Counted from the stretch's first letter, positions 1-9,595 are shown. The stretch is DNA of 64,000 bases from Stenotrophomonas panacihumi (GCF_001431645.1 NZ_LLXU01000092.1:1-64000), one strand, 5' to 3'. The notes: generated by a model from the letters alone, not told the origin. Numbers and translations: made by a program.

Positions 1-1
1 G

Positions 2-1105
2 CCCGGCCCGGATCCGGAGCCGCCGCCCGTCGTGCCCGAACCGGAAGGCACGCCGCCGACGCCGCCCGACCCGCCCGAGCCCGGCCCGGAACCGACGCCG
101 GACTATCGCGCCGAGGTATCGCTGTACACCGCGTTGCCGGCGATGGCGCTGCGCTATGGCTGGGCGACGCTGGGCAACCTGCACGAGCGCGTGGGCGAGC
201 AGGAGCAGCTGCGCGCGCGCGGCGACCTGCGCGAGGACCCGTGGTTCAACGGCGCCTGGGTGCGGGTGATCGGCGAGAACGGCGATGTCGAAGGCAGCCG
301 GCGCGGCATCTACGAATCCGGCGGCCCGCGCTACGACTACGACATCCTCGCCGTGCAAGCAGGCGTGGACGCGTACGCCGAAGAGCACGACGACGGCAAG
401 CGCGACCATGCCGGCCTGTACGTCGGGCAGGGCCGCATCCGCAGCGACGTGGTCAACTACGACGGCGTGCTGGCGGGACGCAACGAAGTGCGCGGCAGCT
501 CGCTCGGCCTGTACTGGACACGCTACGGCGAGGAAGGCCAGTACCTGGATGCGGTGTGGCAAGGCACCTGGGGCAAGGCCAAGTCACGCTCCAGCAACGG
601 CATCCTGCTCGACCGCGACAGCTTCGGCTGGGCCGCCTCGCTGGAAGCCGGCTGGCCCAAGCTGTTCCACGAGGACGAAAGCGAACTGCTCGAACCGCAG
701 ATCCAGGTGATCTACCAGCGCATCAACCGCGATGAAAGCCGCGACCCGGCAGCCGTCATCCGTTTCCGCGACATGGACTCGCTGGCCGCGCGCCTGGGCC
801 TGCGCTGGGCCAATACCTGGACGCTGGAACCCACCGACGAAGGCATCCGCCGGTTGTTCACCGGCTGGCTGCGCCTCAACGGCTGGCACGAGTTCCGCGG
901 GCAACCGGTCACCGAGTTCTCCTCGGCCGACGGCTACGTCCCCTTCGAGGCCAGCCTCAAGGGCACGTGGTGGCAACTCAACGCCGGCATGACCTGGCAA
1001 TGGGGCGCCTCGACCTCGCTGTACGCCAACATCGGCTACCAGAAGAGCTTCGACCGCGACTTCGACGCGTGGGACGGCAAGGTGGGCCTGCGCTGGAACT
1101 GGTGA
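2..1105 (+). CDS. Autotransporter outer-membrane beta-barrel domain (5' truncated by window)
   Basis: This is the C-terminal part of a type V autotransporter. The frame is open from the first bases of the window, so the start and passenger domain lie upstream. The visible part opens with a Pro/Glu/Asp-rich linker (PEPP, PPTPPDPPEP repeats) and passes into roughly 290 residues of alternating amphipathic strands. The strands are rich in Gly, Trp, Tyr and Arg, and the protein ends in VGLRWNW with a terminal aromatic residue, as expected for a BamA-assembled barrel. By family knowledge the barrel anchors in the outer membrane and exports the passenger. The passenger's function cannot be read here. 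An internal GTG at 32 is not the true start. Confidence 0.85.
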   Translation, partial: PGPDPEPPPVVPEPEGTPPTPPDPPEPGPEPTPDYRAEVSLYTALPAMALRYGWATLGNLHERVGEQEQLRARGDLREDPWFNGAWVRVIGENGDVEGSRRGIYESGGPRYDYDILAVQAGVDAYAEEHDDGKRDHAGLYVGQGRIRSDVVNYDGVLAGRNEVRGSSLGLYWTRYGEEGQYLDAVWQGTWGKAKSRSSNGILLDRDSFGWAASLEAGWPKLFHEDESELLEPQIQVIYQRINRDESRDPAAVIRFRDMDSLAARLGLRWANTWTLEPTDEGIRRLFTGWLRLNGWHEFRGQPVTEFSSADGYVPFEASLKGTWWQLNAGMTWQWGASTSLYANIGYQKSFDRDFDAWDGKVGLRWNW

Positions 1106-1174
1106 AGACACCCACCGTTCCACCCGACGGGCGGCCCTCTTAAAGTAATGCCCCCGTCTTCCTGGAGCCGTTCC

Positions 1175-2224
1175 ATGTCCTACATCGCCGATTCCGCCCG
1201 CTACGACGGCCGCATGCCCTATCGCCGCGTGGGCCGCAGCGGCCTGGTGCTGCCGGCGGTCTCGCTGGGCCTGTGGCAGAACTTCGGCGGCGTGGACGTG
1301 TTCGAGACCGGCCGGGCGATGCTGCGCCGCGCCTTCGACCGCGGCGTCACCCACTTCGACCTGGCAAACAACTACGGCCCGCCGTACGGCTCGGCCGAGG
1401 AAAACTTCGGCCGCTGGTTCGCCAGCGATTTCGCCGCGCACCGCGACGAACTGGTCATCTCCACCAAGGCCGGCTGGGACATGTGGCCCGGCCCCTATGG
1501 CGGCCCGAGCGGTTCGCGCAAGCATGTGCTGGCCAGCTGCGAGCAGAGCCTGCGCCGCATGGGCCTGGATTACGTGGACATCTTCTATTCGCACCGCGTC
1601 GATGCCGACACGCCGCTGGAGGAAACCATGGGCGCGCTGGCGCACCTGCATCGCCAGGGCAAGGCGCTGTACCTGGGTATCTCTTCCTATTCGCCGGAAC
1701 TGACCCGGCAGGCCGAGGCGATCCTGCGCAGCGAAGGCGTGCCGCTGCTGATCCACCAGCCCAACTACTCCATGCTCAACCGCGACATCGAACAGGGCCT
1801 GCTGCCGGCGCTGGGCGAGTTGGGCGTGGGCTGCATCGCCTTCTCGCCGCTGGCCCAGGGCATGCTCAGCGACAAGTACCTCAAGGGCGTGCCGGACGAT
1901 GCGCGCGCGCGCCGCGATGGCTCGCTCAAGCAACGCATGCTCAGTGCCGACAACCTGGAAAGGATCCGCGCGTTGAACGACATCGCCGCCGCGCGCGGGC
2001 AGTCGCTGGCGCAGATGGCCATCGCCTGGGTGCTGCGCGATGCGCGCGTCACCTCCGCGCTGATCGGCGCGCGCACCGTCGCCCAGCTCGATGACTCGCT
2101 GGACGCGGTGAAGCGGCTGGATTTCAGCGCCGAAGAGCTGGCCGCCATCGACCGCCACGCCGGCGATGGGCACGTGGACATCTGGCGCGTCTCCTCCGGC
2201 ATCGGGCGCGAATCGGCCAGCTAA
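1175..2224 (+). CDS. gpr: L-glyceraldehyde 3-phosphate reductase, aldo/keto reductase family (YghZ type)
   Basis: NADPH-dependent aldo/keto reductase, 349 residues, very close in motif order to E. coli YghZ/Gpr, which reduces L-glyceraldehyde 3-phosphate and methylglyoxal. Recognisable stretches are SLGLWQNFG near the N-terminus, HFDLANNYGPPYGSAEENFG with the catalytic Asp and Tyr, STKAGWDMWPGPYG with the catalytic Lys, FYSHRVD with the catalytic His, and LIGARTVAQL in the cofactor site. I chose ATG 1175 because GGAG lies about 8 bases upstream and the protein then aligns from its first residues (MSYIADSARYDGRMPYR). An in-frame ATG at 1148 would add nine residues. The role is detoxification of a triose-phosphate by-product; the gene stands alone. 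Confidence 0.9.
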   Translation: MSYIADSARYDGRMPYRRVGRSGLVLPAVSLGLWQNFGGVDVFETGRAMLRRAFDRGVTHFDLANNYGPPYGSAEENFGRWFASDFAAHRDELVISTKAGWDMWPGPYGGPSGSRKHVLASCEQSLRRMGLDYVDIFYSHRVDADTPLEETMGALAHLHRQGKALYLGISSYSPELTRQAEAILRSEGVPLLIHQPNYSMLNRDIEQGLLPALGELGVGCIAFSPLAQGMLSDKYLKGVPDDARARRDGSLKQRMLSADNLERIRALNDIAAARGQSLAQMAIAWVLRDARVTSALIGARTVAQLDDSLDAVKRLDFSAEELAAIDRHAGDGHVDIWRVSSGIGRESAS

Positions 2225-2370
2225 ACGAACATCGGAGGGGCGGCGCGGGCAGGCGCCCCCCCTTCTGAACTGTTCCGTTTTGCCGAAAACGCATATCGAA
2301 TGTTGCGGGTGTTTTGTGCAGCAACCCGCAGTTCCCGGCTAGATTGTCCGCATTCATGCACAAACCCATC

Positions 2371-2397
2371 TCAAGGCCGTCCAGGGTGCGCCGATAG
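2371..2397 (+). promoter_or_regulatory. Candidate sigma-28 (FliA) promoter of the chemoreceptor gene
   Basis: TCAA at 2371-2374 and GCCGATAG at 2390-2397 are separated by exactly 15 bases. The established flagellar sigma-28 consensus is TAAA-n15-GCCGATAA, so each element has one mismatch. The site ends 33 bases before the chemoreceptor ATG. FliA control of the receptor is inferred from this match alone. Confidence 0.6.
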
Positions 2398-2430
2398 CTG
2401 GGAACCTTTGCCAGCCAAACGAGCCCTGCC

Positions 2431-4575
2431 ATGCGCTCTCCCATTCGCACTTCATCGTCGTCCTTCAGTCTCCAGACCAAGCTGCTCGGTGCGCTGGGCG
2501 TTGGCCTGGCGATCGTGCTTACGTGTGGCGTGATCGGACTGGGTTCGGCCTGGTCCAACCTCGGCGCCGACCTGCCGCCGGAAGTGGAGCAGCTCGCCCA
2601 AGCCGAGGCGCTCGGCGGTGAATTCCGCATGCAGGTGCAGGAATGGAAGAACGTGCTGCTGCGCGGCCATGACGCCGAGCTGCGGGCCAAGCACCTGGCC
2701 GCCTTCGACGAGAAGGGCACCGAGGTGGAGGCCATCGCCGCTCGCGTCGGCGCGTCCGCCGACCCCCAGCTGCAGGCGTTCGCCAAACAGTTCAGCGAAC
2801 AGCACCGCGCACTCGATGCCAGGTATCACGATGCACTGGGCGCGTTCGAGGCCGCCCACTACGACGCCGAAGCCGGCGACGCGCTGGTGCGCGGGCTGGA
2901 TCGCCCGCTCGGCGTCACCCTCGAGCGCCTGACCGCGCGCAGCAAGCAGCTCTCCGAAGCCGCGCTGGCCGCCAGGGCCGAGCATGCCCGCAGCACGCTG
3001 GTGCTCGCCGGCAGCCTGATGATCGGCACCGCGCTGCTGCTGGTGAGCGTGCTCACCTTCTGGCTGCGTCGCTCGGTGATCCGCCCGATCATCGAAGCCG
3101 CCGCCGCCGCGCAGGCCGTTGCCGAAGGCGACCTGTCGCGCCAGATCCGCGTCACCACGCGCGATGAAGTCGGCGAGCTTGCCCAGGCCCTGCAGAGCGT
3201 CACCGGCACCTTGCAGCGGCTGATCGCCGAGCAGCGCGAGCTGACGCATCGCCACGACATCGGCGAGATCAGCTTCCGCATGGACGAGAAGGCCTTCACC
3301 GGCGAGTACGCGCAGATGGTGCACCAGGCCAATGCCTGCGTGGCCCAGCACATCGGCGTGAAAATGCGCGTGGTCGACGTGATCCAGCACTACGCCATCG
3401 GCGACCTCTCGGTAGACATGGACCGCCTGCCCGGCGAGAAGGCCGCCATCACCAACGCGATGGACGCAGTCAAGCGCAGCCTGTCGGACATCAATGGCGA
3501 GATTCGCCAGCTGACCCAGGCCGCCGGCCGCGGCGATTTCTCGCGCCGTGGCGACGAGAGCCGGTACCAGCACGATTTCCGCGAGATGGTCGGCAGCCTC
3601 AATGGCCTGATGGGCACGACCGAGGGCAGCCTGCAGGCGCTGTCCACGTTGCTGCGCGCCATCGCGCAGGGCGACCTCACCCAGCGCATGGAAGGCGACT
3701 TCCACGGCGTGTTTGCCCAGATGCGCGACGATGCCAACGCCTCGGTGAGCCAGCTGACCGAGATCGTCGGCCGCATCCAGGGCGCCAGCAGCAGCATCAA
3801 CCTGGCCGCCGGCGAGATCGCCGAGGGCAACCAGGATCTTTCGCGCCGCACCGAACAGCAGGCCGCCAACCTCGAAGAGACGGCGGCTTCGATGGAGGAA
3901 CTCACTTCCACCGTGAAGCAGAACGCCGACCACGCCCGCCAGGCCAACCAGCTGGCGCAGGGCGCGGCGCTCGTGGCTTCGCAGGGCGGCGAAGTGGTGG
4001 GCCAGGTGGTCTCGACGATGGCCAACATCGAGGCCTCCTCGAAGAAGATCGCCGAGATCATCTCGGTCATCGACGGCATCTCGTTCCAGACCAACATCCT
4101 GGCGCTCAATGCCGCGGTGGAAGCGGCGCGTGCCGGCGAACAGGGCCGCGGCTTCGCGGTGGTAGCCTCGGAAGTGCGCACGCTGGCGCAGCGCTCGGCC
4201 AATGCCGCCAAGGAGATCAAGCACCTCATCGACGATTCCGTCGAGAAGGTGGCCGACGGCTCGGCGCTGGTGCACAAGGCCGGCGCGACCATGGGCGAGA
4301 TCGTCGCCTCGGTGCAGCGTGTCACCGACATCATGGCCGAGATCTCGGCGGCCTCGCAGGAGCAGTCGGCCGGCATCGAGCAGGTCAACCAGACGATCAC
4401 GCAGATGGATGAGACCACGCAGCAGAACGCCGCGCTGGTGGAAGAAGCCACCGCCGCGGCACGCTCGATGGAAGACCAGGCCGGCGAGCTGACCCAGGCG
4501 GTGAGCATGTTCCGCCTGTCAGGCGAACCGGAGATTCGCCGCGCGATCCGCGCGGCGGTCGCCGCGGCGGCCTGA
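2431..4575 (+). CDS. Methyl-accepting chemotaxis protein with poly-HAMP array
   Basis: Transmembrane chemoreceptor of 714 residues that feeds signals to CheA/CheW. It has TM1 (about residues 16-40), a short helical periplasmic domain (about 45-190), TM2 (about 190-212), then HAMP. At least five G-[DE]-[LIF]-S/T motifs follow (AEGDLS near 229, DIGEIS near 275, AIGDLS near 321, GRGDFS near 365, AQGDLT near 411), which I read as a tandem HAMP array. The cytoplasmic signalling domain (about 440-690) has the diagnostic hairpin tip containing [22 protein letters not shown]. There is no CheR-binding NWETF-type tail; the C-terminus is Ala-rich. No other che gene is nearby, so it is an orphan receptor whose ligand cannot be told from the sequence. 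Confidence 0.95.
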   Translation: MRSPIRTSSSSFSLQTKLLGALGVGLAIVLTCGVIGLGSAWSNLGADLPPEVEQLAQAEALGGEFRMQVQEWKNVLLRGHDAELRAKHLAAFDEKGTEVEAIAARVGASADPQLQAFAKQFSEQHRALDARYHDALGAFEAAHYDAEAGDALVRGLDRPLGVTLERLTARSKQLSEAALAARAEHARSTLVLAGSLMIGTALLLVSVLTFWLRRSVIRPIIEAAAAAQAVAEGDLSRQIRVTTRDEVGELAQALQSVTGTLQRLIAEQRELTHRHDIGEISFRMDEKAFTGEYAQMVHQANACVAQHIGVKMRVVDVIQHYAIGDLSVDMDRLPGEKAAITNAMDAVKRSLSDINGEIRQLTQAAGRGDFSRRGDESRYQHDFREMVGSLNGLMGTTEGSLQALSTLLRAIAQGDLTQRMEGDFHGVFAQMRDDANASVSQLTEIVGRIQGASSSINLAAGEIAEGNQDLSRRTEQQAANLEETAASMEELTSTVKQNADHARQANQLAQGAALVASQGGEVVGQVVSTMANIEASSKKIAEIISVIDGISFQTNILALNAAVEAARAGEQGRGFAVVASEVRTLAQRSANAAKEIKHLIDDSVEKVADGSALVHKAGATMGEIVASVQRVTDIMAEISAASQEQSAGIEQVNQTITQMDETTQQNAALVEEATAAARSMEDQAGELTQAVSMFRLSGEPEIRRAIRAAVAAAA

Positions 4576-4723
4576 AAGCATTGCGCCTGGCGCCCGGGAG
4601 GGGGCGACAGGCGCCTGGTGGCGCCGCCGACGGCAGGAAGTTGTCGGCGCACGTCGCAAGCACACGGATGTGCGGCACACGGAAGTGCGGAAGGACCGGG
4701 GGAACTCCAAGCCCATCGGGGAT

Positions 4724-4749
4724 CGCGGACGGCACGGAGGCCGTCCGCG
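4724..4749. other. GC-rich hairpin between convergent genes
   Basis: A perfect 10-bp inverted repeat (CGCGGACGGC at 4724-4733, GCCGTCCGCG at 4740-4749) with a 6-base loop lies between the convergent chemoreceptor and paoC genes. It has no T-run on either side, so it is not a canonical intrinsic terminator, although its position suggests a transcription-ending role. The rest of 4576-4759 shows nothing else I can name. Confidence 0.4.
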
Positions 4750-4759
4750 AATACAAGCG

Positions 4760-6961
4760 TCAGGCCGTCGGCATGTTCGCCAGCAGCTTGTCCAGCGTGA
4801 TCGGATAGTCGCGCACGCGCACGCCGGTGGCATGGTGGATGGCGTTGGCCACCGCCGCGCCCACGCCGCAGATGCCCAGCTCGCCGACGCCCTTGGCCTT
4901 CATCGGCGAGGACACCGGGTCGGTCTCGTCGAGGAACACGACTTCCTGGTGCGGGATATCCGCATGCACCGGCACTTCATAGCCGGCCAGGTCGTGGTTG
5001 ACGAAGAAGCCCAGGCGGCGGTCCACCACCAGTTCCTCCATCAACGCCGCGCCCACGCCCATCGTCATCGCGCCGATGACCTGGCTGCGCGCCGATTTCG
5101 GGTTGAGGATGCGCCCGGCCGCGCACACCGCGAGCATGCGCCGCACGCGGATCTCGGCGGTCGCCGCATCCACCGCCACCTCCACGAAATGCGCGCCAAA
5201 GGTGGACTGCTGGAATTTTTCGCCCAGGTCGCCGTACTCGATGCGCTCCTCGGCCACCACGCGTCCCTGCCTGGCCAACGCCTCCAGCGCGACGTCACGG
5301 CCGCCACCATGCACGCGGCCATCGCTGAAGTCGGCCGCGTCCGCCGCGATCCCGGCGCGTTCGGCCAGCAGCTGCCGCAGCTTCACGCAGGCCGCGTACA
5401 CGCCGGCGGTGGAACTGTTGCCGCCCCACTGCCCGCCCGAACCGGCCGACACCGGGAAGCGCGAATCGCCCAGCCGTACGTCCACGCGCGACACCGGCAC
5501 GCCGAGCATCTCGGCGGCGGTCTGCGCGATGATCGTGTACGAGCCGGTGCCGATGTCGGTCATGTCGGTCTCCACGCGCACGCTGCCATCGGCTTCCAGC
5601 GCCACGCGTGCCGCGGAGGCCATCACCAGGTTGTTGCGAAACGCGGCCGCCACGCCCTGGCCGATCCACCAGCGGCCTTCGCGCGTGCTGGCCGGCTTCG
5701 GGTTGCGTTTGTCCCAGCCGAAGCGCTTGGCCCCGTCCTGCAGGCAGCGCACCAGTTGGCGCTGCGAGAACGGGCGCGCCGGGTGCTCCGGGTCGACCTG
5801 GGTGTCGTTGCGGATGCGCAATTCGATCGGGTCGATGCCGAGTTGTTCGGCGAACTCGTCCACCGCGATCTCCAGCGCCATCAGGCCGGGGGCTTCGCCG
5901 GGCGCGCGCATCGCGTTGCCTTCGGGCAGGTCGAGCACGGCCAGGCGCGTGGCGGTCATGCGATCGGCGCCGGCATAGAGCAGGCGCGTCTGGTTGACCG
6001 CGGTTTCCGGCCCGCCGCCGGGCAGGTCACCCGACCAGCTCTCGTGGCCGATGGCCTGGAAACGGCCGTCGGGGGTGGCGCCGAAGCGGATGCGCTGGAT
6101 CGTCGCCGGCCGGTGCGTGGTGTTGTTGAACATCAACGGGCGCGTGAGCATCACCTTGACCGGGCGCCCGACCTGTTTGGCGCCCAGCGCGGCGAGCAAG
6201 GCATCAGCGCGCACAAACAGCTTGCCGCCGAAGCCGCCCCCGATATACGGCGACACCAGGCGCACCTTTTCCTTGGGAATGCCCAGCGTCTTGGCGACAT
6301 CGCCCACGCCCCAGTCGATCATCTGGTTCGACGTCCACAGCGTGAGCGCATCACCCTCCCAGCGCGCGATGGACGCATGCGGCTCCATCATCGCGTGCGC
6401 CTGGTCGGGCGTGGTGTAGGTCTGGTCGAACTTGGCCGGCGCGGCGGCGAAAGCACCGGCGAAATCACCGACGGCGGTGTCCGGCGGCCCTTGGTCGGCC
6501 TTGGGCTTGGTCGCGCTGCCCTTGGCGGCGTGCAGGTCGTAGGCGCCGTTCTCGCGCTGGTAATCGACCTTGATGCGCTGCGCGGCCGCGCGCGCCTGCT
6601 CGAAGGTTTCGGCTACCACCAGCGCGATGGCCTGGTGGTAATGCTCGATGCGTGGGCCGCCCAGCAGGTTCGCGGTATTGAACTTGCCCTTGCCGAGTTT
6701 GCCGGCGTTCTGCGCGGTGACGATGCCGAGCACGCCGGGCGATTGCCGCGCAGCGGCCAGCTCCAGGCTGCGGATCGTGCCCTTGGCGATGCCCGCGCCC
6801 ACCACGTAACCGTAGACGGCGTCGGGCACTTCCTGGTGGTGTTCGTACGCGTACGGCGCGGTGCCGGTGGTCTTGCGCGGGCCGTCGATGCGATCCAGCG
6901 GCTGGCCGACGACCTTCATGCGGTCGATGGGATTGGTGCCGGCGGGGGTGTCGAATTTCAT
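4760..6961 (-). CDS. paoC: Periplasmic aldehyde oxidoreductase, molybdenum-binding subunit PaoC
   Basis: Large molybdopterin-cytosine-dinucleotide subunit of the xanthine dehydrogenase family, 733 residues. It tracks E. coli PaoC (YagR) from the N-terminus (MKFDTPAGTNPIDRMKVVG) to the C-terminus (RVRDYPITLDKLL). Landmarks are PYIGGGFGGK, EGNAMRAPGEAPGLMALE, DMTDIGTGSYTI, SAGSGGQWGGN and, near the end, MKAKGVGELGICG, which holds the family's catalytic Glu. In E. coli the PaoABC complex oxidises aromatic aldehydes in the periplasm. The ATG at 6961 is one base beyond the stop of paoB. An upstream in-frame extension to 7081 would run into paoB and is rejected. Confidence 0.93.
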   Translation of the reverse strand: MKFDTPAGTNPIDRMKVVGQPLDRIDGPRKTTGTAPYAYEHHQEVPDAVYGYVVGAGIAKGTIRSLELAAARQSPGVLGIVTAQNAGKLGKGKFNTANLLGGPRIEHYHQAIALVVAETFEQARAAAQRIKVDYQRENGAYDLHAAKGSATKPKADQGPPDTAVGDFAGAFAAAPAKFDQTYTTPDQAHAMMEPHASIARWEGDALTLWTSNQMIDWGVGDVAKTLGIPKEKVRLVSPYIGGGFGGKLFVRADALLAALGAKQVGRPVKVMLTRPLMFNNTTHRPATIQRIRFGATPDGRFQAIGHESWSGDLPGGGPETAVNQTRLLYAGADRMTATRLAVLDLPEGNAMRAPGEAPGLMALEIAVDEFAEQLGIDPIELRIRNDTQVDPEHPARPFSQRQLVRCLQDGAKRFGWDKRNPKPASTREGRWWIGQGVAAAFRNNLVMASAARVALEADGSVRVETDMTDIGTGSYTIIAQTAAEMLGVPVSRVDVRLGDSRFPVSAGSGGQWGGNSSTAGVYAACVKLRQLLAERAGIAADAADFSDGRVHGGGRDVALEALARQGRVVAEERIEYGDLGEKFQQSTFGAHFVEVAVDAATAEIRVRRMLAVCAAGRILNPKSARSQVIGAMTMGVGAALMEELVVDRRLGFFVNHDLAGYEVPVHADIPHQEVVFLDETDPVSSPMKAKGVGELGICGVGAAVANAIHHATGVRVRDYPITLDKLLANMPTA

Positions 6962-6962
6962 C

Positions 6963-7907
6963 TCAGGCCCTCGCTTCGTCGAGTACGGCCGCCAGCGTGC
7001 GTTCCACCAGCGGCAGCTTGAAGGCGTTCTGCGGCGTGGTGCGCGCGCCGTCCAGCAGGCGTGCTGCGATGCGCCTGGCATCGCGCCCCTGCTCGGCCGC
7101 CTCCACCCGCCATGGTTGCGGCGCCACGCCGCCGAGCGCCACGCGCAGCGCGCCGTCTTCGCGCACCACCACGCCCACCGACACGATCGCGAAGGCGTAA
7201 GAGGCTCGGTCGCGCACCTTGTGATAGACGTGGCGGCCGCCGAGCGGCGGCGGCAACACCACGCCGGTGATCAGCTCGCCACGCTCGAGCACGGTCTCTT
7301 GTTGCGGCGTCTCTCCCGGCGCGCGATAGAACTGCGCCAGCGCGATCTTCCGCGTGTGGCCATCTCCGCGCACCGTTTCCACTTGTGCGTCCAGCGCGCG
7401 CATCGCCACCGCCATGTCGCTGGGATGGGTGGCGATGCAATGCTCGCTGGCGCCCACCACGGCGAGGTTGCGGTTGAAGCCGCCCATCGCCGCGCAGCCA
7501 CTGCCGGGCAGGCGCTTGTTGCAGGCCTGCTGCGGGTCATAGAAGTACGGGCAGCGCGTGCGCTGCAGCAGGTTGCCGGCGGTGGTGGCGCGGTTGCGCA
7601 GCTGCGCCGAGGCGCCGGCCAGCAGCGCGCGGGAGAGCAGCGCGTAGTCGCGGCGCACGCGCGGATGCGCGGCCAGATCGGCATTGCGCACCAGCGCGCC
7701 GATGCGCAGGCCACCATCGGGCAGGTCTTCCACCCGATCCAGCGCCAGGCCGTTGACGTCGATCAGGTGCACCGGTGCTTCGATCTGCAGCTTCATCAGG
7801 TCGAGCAGGTTGGTGCCGCCGGCGATGAAGCGCGCGCCCGGGTTGCGCGCCGCCTGCGCGGCGGCGGCGGCCGGGTCCGTGGCGCGTTCGTAGGTGAAGG
7901 CTTTCAT
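6963..7907 (-). CDS. paoB: Aldehyde oxidoreductase FAD-binding subunit PaoB with 4Fe-4S insert
   Basis: FAD subunit of the PaoABC complex, 314 residues, close to the usual 318. The N-terminal FAD-binding region carries [15 protein letters not shown] cysteine-rich insert [17 protein letters not shown] followed by GSGC matches the segment that in E. coli PaoB binds an extra [4Fe-4S] cluster, which marks it as the PaoB type rather than ordinary xanthine dehydrogenase. The block [23 protein letters not shown] is also conserved. The start (ATG at 7907) overlaps the paoA stop by 4 bases, a translational-coupling arrangement, and the stop is followed one base later by paoC. Confidence 0.92.
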   Translation of the reverse strand: MKAFTYERATDPAAAAAQAARNPGARFIAGGTNLLDLMKLQIEAPVHLIDVNGLALDRVEDLPDGGLRIGALVRNADLAAHPRVRRDYALLSRALLAGASAQLRNRATTAGNLLQRTRCPYFYDPQQACNKRLPGSGCAAMGGFNRNLAVVGASEHCIATHPSDMAVAMRALDAQVETVRGDGHTRKIALAQFYRAPGETPQQETVLERGELITGVVLPPPLGGRHVYHKVRDRASYAFAIVSVGVVVREDGALRVALGGVAPQPWRVEAAEQGRDARRIAARLLDGARTTPQNAFKLPLVERTLAAVLDEARA

Positions 7908-8548
7908 ACGCGATCCCCCGCCACCTCGCCAATGGCCTCGGCGATGTTGGAGTAAGCGCCACAGCGGCACAGGTTGCCGCTCATGCGCTCGCGCAGTTCG
8001 CTCGCATCCAGCGGCGTCTTGCCGGTGAGCGAGGCCGAAACGTGGCTGGGCATGCCATCGCGCCATTCGGCGAGCATGCCCACCGCCGAGCAGATCTGCC
8101 CTGCCGTGCAGTAGCCGCACTGGTAGCCGTCGTGGCGCACGAAGGCGGCCTGCATCGGGTGCAGCGCATCCGGCGTGCCCAGGCCCTCGATGGTGGTGAT
8201 CTTCGCGCCTTCGTTCATCACCGCCAGCGACAGGCAGGCATTGATGCGGCGGCCGTCGGCGATCACCGTGCAGGCGCCACACTGGCCGTGGTCGCAGCCC
8301 TTCTTGGTGCCGGTGAGGTGCAGGTGTTCGCGCAACGCGTCGAGCAGCGTGGTGCGGTTATCCAGCGCCAGCGTTACCGGGCGGCCGTTGACCTCCAGGT
8401 GGACGGTGCTGCGCGGCGGCGGTTCGGGCGTGGCGGGCATCACCGCGTCTGCGGCCTGCGCGCCGAGGCGGCCGCTGGCGGCGACCCCGGCGGCGGAGAC
8501 CGCGCCTCCGATCAGGACGCTGCGGCGGCTCATCTTCACGTCGGTCAT
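7904..8548 (-). CDS. paoA: Aldehyde oxidoreductase 2Fe-2S subunit PaoA with Tat signal
   Basis: Small iron-sulfur subunit, 214 residues. It starts with a twin-arginine signal ([15 protein letters not shown]) that would carry the folded complex to the periplasm. A plant-type [2Fe-2S] domain follows with [12 protein letters not shown], and then the C-terminal four-helix [2Fe-2S] domain with [12 protein letters not shown] and [13 protein letters not shown] chose ATG 8548 because GGAG lies a few bases upstream and the Tat motif then falls close to the N-terminus; the frame stays open to 8644. It is the first gene of the paoABC operon. The usual fourth gene, paoD (a molybdenum-cofactor insertion chaperone), does not follow paoC here. 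Confidence 0.93.
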   Translation of the reverse strand: MTDVKMSRRSVLIGGAVSAAGVAASGRLGAQAADAVMPATPEPPPRSTVHLEVNGRPVTLALDNRTTLLDALREHLHLTGTKKGCDHGQCGACTVIADGRRINACLSLAVMNEGAKITTIEGLGTPDALHPMQAAFVRHDGYQCGYCTAGQICSAVGMLAEWRDGMPSHVSASLTGKTPLDASELRERMSGNLCRCGAYSNIAEAIGEVAGDRV

Positions 8549-8700
8549 GGCGACTCCGGGAGGATTGGCTTCCCGCAGGGTCGCGCAAAGCACCGCAGCA
8601 TTCAGTGACCGGGTTGTGAAAGCGGGGTGGAGGGCCGTCGGCACGCGACCGGAAGCGACGGGTTAGGCTCTGGCCAACTTCCCGCCCCGCGAGGCCCGCC

Positions 8701-9042
8701 ATGGCCAAGTACCTCATTTCCTTCCCCAGCGCCGCGATGCAGGTACCCGAAGAAGAAATGCAGGATGTCAGCGACGATTCGCATGCGGTGATAGAACAGG
8801 CCAAGGCGGCCGGCGTGTACGTCTTCGGCGGCGGTATCGACGAGGCCGTGCCGCCGGTGCGGGTATCGGGCGACGGCACGGTCGCCCCAGGCGGCTACCC
8901 GTGGGCGCCGACGCTGGATGGCGGCTTCCTCGTGCTCGAAGTGCCCGGGCGCGAAGACGCCATCGCCTGGGCGGCACGCGTCGCCAAGTCGTGCCGCTGC
9001 GCCCAGGAGTTGCGGGTCTTCATGTTCGATCCGATGAGCTGA
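8701..9042 (+). CDS. YciI/YCII-related domain protein
   Basis: Small cytosolic protein of 113 residues with the ferredoxin-like YCII fold: MAKYLISFPSAAMQV, a central GVYVFGGGID and a C-terminal GGFLVLEVPGREDAIAWAARVA in the order seen in YCII/DGPF proteins. Members have unclear biochemical roles. It is divergent from paoA across about 150 bases and convergent with the next gene, so context says little about function. Confidence 0.75.
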   Translation: MAKYLISFPSAAMQVPEEEMQDVSDDSHAVIEQAKAAGVYVFGGGIDEAVPPVRVSGDGTVAPGGYPWAPTLDGGFLVLEVPGREDAIAWAARVAKSCRCAQELRVFMFDPMS

Positions 9043-9045
9043 GGC

Positions 9046-9072
9046 GAGGCGCAGTCCTCTCGACTGCACCTC
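9046..9072. other. Hairpin between convergent genes
   Basis: GAGGCGCAGTC (9046-9056) and GACTGCACCTC (9062-9072) form an 11-bp stem with one mismatch and a 5-base loop. It lies between the YciI-like stop and the lipoprotein stop. No T-run follows on either strand, so a terminator role is only positional inference. Confidence 0.4.
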
Positions 9073-9091
9073 GATCAACAGGGACCACCGT

Positions 9092-9595
9092 TTACTCCCG
9101 CGGCGGCGGCGCCTCACCCGGCGACGGCGGCGCCACGCCCTTCTCCTTCAGGCAGGCATGCAGGCGCTCGCGTGCTTCCGGTGGCGGCGGGCCCGGCTCG
9201 TGCTCCAGCCCCAGCGTCGCCCGGCACGCCTCGAACGCGGCTTCGAGCGCCGGATCACGCGGCGGCGGTGGCGGCATGTGCGGCGGCTGCACGCCCTTCT
9301 CCTCCAGGCAGGCGTCGATCGCCTCGCGATCCGGGCGCGCCGGCCCGCGCTTGCCCGGGCCTTCGGCAGCCGGCTTCTCCACGCCCAGCTCCTGCAGGCA
9401 CGCCTGCATGGCCTGGGCGAAGGCCGGGTCGCGCGGCGGATGATGTCCGAACGGGCCGCCCGGCGGCGGGGGCGGAGGCGGCGGCGGCGGCGGCAGGGAT
9501 TCCCCGCGCGAGCACATGCCCGCGCAGCCGGCGAGCAGCGAAACTCCCAGCAGCAGCACGCCAGTGCGCCGCAGGGCGGTCGATGGGATCTTCAT
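9092..9595 (-). CDS. Proline-rich lipoprotein with four Cys-containing repeats
   Basis: Predicted lipoprotein of 167 residues that I do not recognise. The signal peptide ends in a lipobox, SLLAGC, so the protein should be lipidated and sorted to the envelope. The mature part begins with a run of about eleven prolines. Four repeats of the form A-C-L-x-E-x-G-[VL] follow (ACLQELGVEKP, ACLEEKGVQPP, ACRATLGLEHEP, ACLKEKGVAPP), each with one cysteine and separated by 30 or so Pro-rich residues. The downstream neighbour on the other strand is a two-component system whose sensor also has a proline-rich periplasmic domain. A shared envelope role is possible but inferred. Confidence 0.7.
   Translation of the reverse strand: MKIPSTALRRTGVLLLGVSLLAGCAGMCSRGESLPPPPPPPPPPPGGPFGHHPPRDPAFAQAMQACLQELGVEKPAAEGPGKRGPARPDREAIDACLEEKGVQPPHMPPPPPRDPALEAAFEACRATLGLEHEPGPPPPEARERLHACLKEKGVAPPSPGEAPPPRE

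Noticed and set aside
584..2173. Long open frame opposite the autotransporter and aldo/keto reductase genes
   Set aside because: Its composition (His, Arg, Gln, Ala rich, no motif) is that of an antisense shadow in GC-rich DNA, and both genes it covers are well supported.
4670..7021. Open frame of over 780 codons on the plus strand across paoC
   Set aside because: It is the antisense of a clearly recognisable PaoC and has no domain of its own.
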